Positions 51,735 through 64,000 of a stretch of DNA of 64,000 nucleotides are shown here, piece by piece. Each line of letters starts with the position of its first letter. The stretch's first letter is position 1. Under the pieces are notes generated by a model. That model was not told the origin of the DNA and did not search any database. It saw only the letters and a program-made list of their open reading frames with translations. The DNA lies in assembly GCA_905147135.1 (NCBI GenBank), contig LR990053.1, positions 14,210,501 to 14,274,500 of the forward strand, read 5' to 3'. The stretch comes from Blastobasis lacticolella (lineage: Eukaryota > Arthropoda > Insecta > Lepidoptera > Blastobasidae). The position numbers and the translations under genes are program-made.

Positions 51735-52150
51735 GGACCCCTTTAATGAGGAGTTTTCCAGTAGGTATTGATAGTTGGTTTCAAAAAACATAAATAGATG
51801 GCGCTCCTAGAATTTAGGTAATCTTTATTTAATCTGTATGATGGTGGCAGTGATTTTATGCAGCCAACTTATTCTAAACTTAAAAATAAAATGTTTATTA
51901 ATATAAACATAACTGTTAAAGGTTGAACGAAATGTAAAAAGAAATATTTAAAGAAGTTGGCAAAATGTTCCATTATTATAACAACCTCTAAAATGGTTGA
52001 AAACTATTGACAAATACAATAAAACGTACCCAGTGTTTATATCCTCTTTGCTAAGACCCTATTACAAGCGATTATCAATTACCAAAATTGTCGGGGCGCC
52101 ATCTAGTTAGTGGTTAGGAATGCTTTAGATACCTATTGGAAAACTGCTCA
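51735..52150 (+). repeat. dispersed repeat, copy of 2925-3035 plus flanks
   Basis: AGGAGTTTTCCAGTAGGTAT to GTATGATGGTGGCA (51740-51850) matches 2925-3035 in reverse. A diverged second piece (TACCTATTGGAAAACTGCTC) is at 52130-52150, in opposite orientation, so the whole may be a fold-back element of about 410 bp. Confidence 0.55.
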
Positions 52151-52299
52151 TTGAATTCGAATTCGTATGCGAATTAGCAACCTAATTTAAATGATTATTC
52201 AACAATTCAAATGATATCTTTTACATACGTAGTAAGTTGCGACAAGTGTGAAAGACATACTTATAGGTAGAGAATTTGTGGGTGTCAATTATGAAAAAA

Positions 52300-52400
52300 A
52301 AATGATCTGTCACGTCTGTGTGTGTTCGGCAGACAGGCGGGCAAACAACAGAGTTACCATAGGGTTCCGTTGTTACCTGTAGGGGTTCGAAAAAATAAAA
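52300..52400. repeat. dispersed repeat with CAGACAGG and GGGTTCCGTTGT
   Basis: The words GGCAGACAGGCGGGCAAACAAC and ATAGGGTTCCGTTGTTACC match a common lepidopteran repeat end. A related piece is at 56440-56535. Confidence 0.45.
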
Positions 52401-53111
52401 GAAACACCAACAATAGTTCATCGAAATAATAAATATAATTATTGAAAGTTTAAAAAAAATTGGTCAAGTCTGCTAAAAGTCCACAAAAAGGCATTTCAGT
52501 GACAAAAAAAAATACATTTACTGTAAACACCTTTATCACAAATAACAGATCATTCTTTAGAAAGTTTATATAACTGTAAGTACATACAACACAAATAAAT
52601 GCTACAATAATTGTAACATAAAAAATATTTTTAAAATCTCATTGAAAGTCGTTATTGTTCAAGTATGTATTCTGACGAGGAACTGTATTTCTTGTACTTA
52701 AAATATACATAATAATTGACATAATTAAAAATATAATAAAATGTCCCGCTAAAAATATGAATTATAATTGTATTTTAATGACAAAATCGTGCATTATTTA
52801 GCATGATGCTATCAGTCTGAAAAATATAGATTACAAATTATTAACTAAATTATTTTTACAACAAAATACTCGTATGGAAATGGGCAGTCTGGACTTACAT
52901 TTACCAAAGAAGTAATTAAAAATCGATTTTCTCATTTCCTTATAAAAATATACAATAATCTTAAAAATATCCACGTTTAACGGTGCAACATTGATCTATT
53001 TATTACAATAATATTACATTAGAAATCGGTCCACTACACCAAGTGCATTTTATTTTAACAAAGGATAATTACAAAACAAAAATACTAAATGCTCACCAAA
53101 ATATAGGTTTG
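52401..53111. other. AT-rich intergenic sequence
   Basis: No gene, no strong repeat. It could include distal 3' UTR of groucho transcribed from the minus strand, but I cannot show this. Confidence 0.3.
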
Positions 53112-53230
53112 CACACTAAGCATCGCTTGCAAAATTCCTAAACACGTTTAGGAATGACGTTTAACATTTTTTGTAAAGTTTATTGTTTAAGTATCAGCTT
53201 AAATGTGTTTAGGAATTATGTGCAAGCCGC
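53112..53230. mobile_element. short fold-back MITE, second copy of 11714-11836
   Basis: GCTTGCAAAATTCCTAAACACG at the left mirrors GTTTAGGAATTATGTGCAAGC at the right. The middle shares GTTTAAGTATCAGCTTAAAT. Confidence 0.7.
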
Positions 53231-53657
53231 CCTTAATTATGATTAGGCTAGGTTTACAATTTTTAGTGTGCAAACAAATATTTTTTTGTTCTATTCCATT
53301 GTTACATCGCCAATTCTTTCGAAATATTTATCCTTACAAAATAATACTCCATAAGCGAAAGTAGAGGGCTATCTCTGTCTAATTTCTTTGAGGGCTATAT
53401 ATAGTCCTGAAAGTAATGAAAATAAAATAATTTCATAGAGTACCTACCTACCTGTCGAGACAATGTATAAAAAATAAATACAAAAATATCTAGTATTTAA
53501 CATAACGCAATTCCTTACAATAATAATAAACAATATACAAAACTTTGTACGTTCGAAAGGGGTTGTATGCAAAACGACACATGTTATTGACTGTATAGTT
53601 CTGGTCACGTAAAAAAGAAGGCTGAGTGGCAGTGGACGAAAATGTTTGTCCTTTCCT

Positions 53658-53815
53658 AGTGCTGGAAAGATACCGGTCCAACGAACGCCAACGAATTTGT
53701 TCGGCATCCGTCCAAACTGAGTTTTCATAATTGATTCCATCCCATTTATGTTACCATCACGCTTCGGATCGCCGACAAACGCCAACGAACGAAACCCATT
53801 CGTTGGCGTTCGTTG
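53658..53815. mobile_element. MITE with CCAACGAACGCCAACGAAT ends
   Basis: The left end GGTCCAACGAACGCCAACGA and the right end TCGTTGGCGTTCGTTGGGCC are inverted. It is related to 24720-24945. Confidence 0.7.
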
Positions 53816-53859
53816 GGCCTGTGTGTCATTGGGTTAAACATAAGTTTGTCATATTTTGG

Positions 53860-54112
53860 TAGAGCTCGTCTAGTCTAAAATGACGCGCCCCACTACTTAG
53901 TTAGTTGATTTCGATGTGTGAGTGCAAATATTGATAACGACACTTCATCTGTGTGGGAGCCAATGAACGACGCGTGCTCCTACGTTTGAATCTCACCGGC
54001 AACTGAATGACCAATTACAACGGCATTTGTATATGTATTGCGTCCATATTTTAAACTTACTTGTGTGCGGTAATGCGATAGTGGGGCGCGTCATTTTAGA
54101 TTAGACGAGCTC
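53860..54112. mobile_element. MITE with ~35-bp inverted ends (TAGAGCTCGTCTAGTCTAAA)
   Basis: The ends TAGAGCTCGTCTAGTCTAAA and TTTAGATTAGACGAGCTCTA, with adjacent ATGACGCGCCCCACTA/TAGTGGGGCGCGTCAT, are inverted copies. A second copy, in reverse, is at 58283-58503 inside groucho. Confidence 0.8.
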
Positions 54113-54580
54113 TATCATAATTAAAAAAAAAACAGCCAGCGCACGAACGAACGCATGAACTTCCGTGACTGGACGGGGCCTATACCTGCGAAGTAACCTT
54201 GTAGGCTTCTATAACCTACAGTGAAATCATTGCGTGACAATCAAATCATATTTCGTGTATTCCCGTTGTCGGCAAGAGCGACCGAAATGCAACTTAATGC
54301 GCTCCGCGTTGGGCTGAAATTGGCATAGCGAAACAAAACAAGTACGATTTTATATTGCTATGCCAATGGGAACTGACGTATTTTTGCTCACCAGCTGGCG
54401 CTACCTCCGATTAATGTCTTTTCTCTGTCAAAATAACGTAGCTTTATTTACTAAAATTCAACTGTAAACTTCGAGAGTTTCACGCTGACCAATGACACGA
54501 AGTATTGTGACAACAGGACCTTGAATTCTGATCAATAGCGTTAGCCCCCACTCCAGTCGCACACAGATAAAATTACCTGT
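54113..54580. other. intergenic sequence with a diverged fold-back remnant
   Basis: 54262-54375 shares GGCATAGCGAAAC/GCTATGCCAATGG and an AGAGCGACCGAAATGCAACT-like edge with the MITE at 10818-10964. The remainder is unrecognised. Confidence 0.4.
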
Positions 54581-54862
54581 AGTTGTTAATAAATGAATAT
54601 TTTACTTTGTCTCATGTCAATGACTCACCAGACTACACTACTACCGCCACCTACATCACCAATACTTCACTATCACTGGTAAACCTCGACACTTTGTCTT
54701 ACGGGAAAAGGTTGCCTGAGGATGCTCCGTGCAGGAGCGAAACATGTGTCGAAGTACTCGGGGTTTACCAGTGATATTGCAGTATTGGTGGGGTAGTGAC
54801 GATAGTAGTGTAGTGTGATGAGCCATTGATAGGTGAGACAAAGCTAAATATTCATTAACTAA
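54581..54862. repeat. long fold-back repeat with hammerhead-like core in its loop
   Basis: Arms of about 105 bp (54581-54690 and 54755-54862) are imperfect inverted copies, for example TCACTGGTAAACC against GGTTTACCAGTGA. The loop holds CTGAGGA (54716-54722), a GCTCC/GGAGC hairpin, GAAAC (54739-54743) and GTC (54748-54750). Confidence 0.75.
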
Positions 54863-56171
54863 AAAATTATGGAGTCTCGTGAATGAGGGTTTTCGTGATT
54901 ACAAAATCCACGAGATGGCGTTACAGTGACGTAAGGTGTGCTGTCAAAATAAAGCCCGGCCATTGGCTGGAATAGATTCGTAATTTAACGGCTGTTGGTT
55001 CTGCCCAATAGCATGACAGTATTTTGACAACAGACCTTGCGCCTCAGTAGCGCCATCTGAAATGGTGAACCCTCATTAACGCCTAATCCAATTATCAAAT
55101 TACCTGTTGGTGAAACAGGTTGCAGATCATATTTAACAGATATCTGTGATGACCCTGATGCCTCTGATGCCTCCTGTTAGTACAAAACGAAAGATACGGC
55201 TTCACAGATGTCTGTCCTATTATGATATCGGGAACTTATCAGTAGGTGATAAAACAGGCCCGTCAGTTGCTTCAATGGGGTCACGGATCACGGTGGCAAC
55301 AGGACACGAAAACATGTATTAATTCCAAAAGTATCCATACCCAAGTTCGTCGCGTATTCTCGAATGTTCGCTTTCTAGCTAGATGGTGTCATAGCCAGGC
55401 TACCCGAGAACAGGACCATTGAAGAATGCGTGACGAATTTGAGGCTACTAAACCGAAATTGGTTGACATTCGGTTGCCTAGCTATAAAGAATTTGGTAGT
55501 TAAATACAACATAGTTTTCTGAATTGCTGATCAAACACTGATGTAGCGGACAACGCAAGCTTCCCGTCGGCTGACTAAATAACCAATACCTATTGAAGCA
55601 CAGAATGTATCAAATAAAATACATAAATTATAATAGCACAGCGATTCGAATACGTTATATCCCAATTTAGGCCACAATAATATGGTTACGGAAATTATCC
55701 ATACGTATGTATGAATACATATTATTATTATACATTCAATACAACAAGCCAAAGTTCTGACTAGTTATTTATAAACAAAAGTTGTTAATCGCAAGTGACA
55801 ACACATATCAGGAATGAATTTCTATAGGTAAGGTTATTCCGGCAGCCGACAGAACGCCATTAAAACCAATCTCACTGCCTCTGGACCACATAACTCTGTA
55901 ACGTTATTGCCTAATGAGATTATCACTCGTCATAAGAAATCTCCCTAGCACCATTGAACTTTACCGACGCGATTTCTGTAATACTTTTATACAAGTGTAT
56001 ATTACATTTCCTAAGATGAAGAAAGGAAACGACCAGCTAAACCGAATGGTTATACAGTGGTATCAATAAATTGCATGTATTTAGAATCCATGCCGCACTA
56101 TACGACGCAAAAACCACGTCGATAAAGCCTATAATGCATTAGCAACAGCACAAAAAACGCGTAGCGCGTAC
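54863..56171. other. intergenic and probable groucho 3' UTR
   Basis: Mostly unique sequence. A small TGATGCCTC direct repeat is near 55157. Minus-strand transcription downstream of the groucho stop should run through here, but no convincing poly(A) signal on that strand was picked out. Confidence 0.35.
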
Positions 56172-63950
<7,779 letters not shown>

Positions 63951-64000
63951 CTGGAATTATAGCAGGGGTTCTACAATGGAATGGCAGGGGAGGCTTTGAA

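Overview
This window is nuclear DNA of an insect, most likely a moth or butterfly. Three conserved animal genes are split into many short GT-AG exons. The DNA between and inside them is full of Lepidoptera-type repeats: LINE 3' ends with (GATGAT)n tails, tRNA-derived SINEs, and numerous fold-back MITEs. There is no bacterial gene organisation, CRISPR array or operon.

Layout. 1-3.4 kb is intergenic and holds a 5'-truncated LINE. 3.8-18.8 kb (+) is a complete Gld2 (TENT2-type) cytoplasmic poly(A) polymerase gene; nine exons give 479 codons. 18.8-30.2 kb is its probable 3' UTR followed by a graveyard of nested LINEs and MITEs. 30.3-48.4 kb (+) is a complete Zfr/Zn72D gene (three zinc fingers plus a DZF domain); twenty exons give 913 codons, and there is a likely in-frame 57-codon cassette exon. 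One Zfr intron is filled by a decayed DIRS-type tyrosine-recombinase retroelement that still shows inverted terminal repeats and an internal complementary region. 48.4-56.1 kb is intergenic, with a deleted hAT transposon and several fold-back repeats, one with a hammerhead-like core. 56.2-63.95 kb (-) is the 3' part of groucho (SP region and WD40 propeller, 409 codons); its N-terminal exons lie beyond the right edge.

The three genes are not an operon, but all act on gene expression: cytoplasmic poly(A) addition (Gld2), nuclear dsRNA binding, splicing and editing control (Zfr), and transcriptional co-repression (groucho).

The most unusual signal is a recurring rearrangement. At four exons the exon tail plus the splice donor has been copied downstream: ten 101-bp units at Gld2 exon 7, one decayed copy at Gld2 exon 8, four 133-bp units at a groucho WD40 exon, and a degenerate run of donor-like motifs at another groucho exon. 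An acceptor-side partial copy of that last exon is also present. Two arrays are nearly perfect, so an assembly artefact must be excluded, but the decayed ones argue for a real process.
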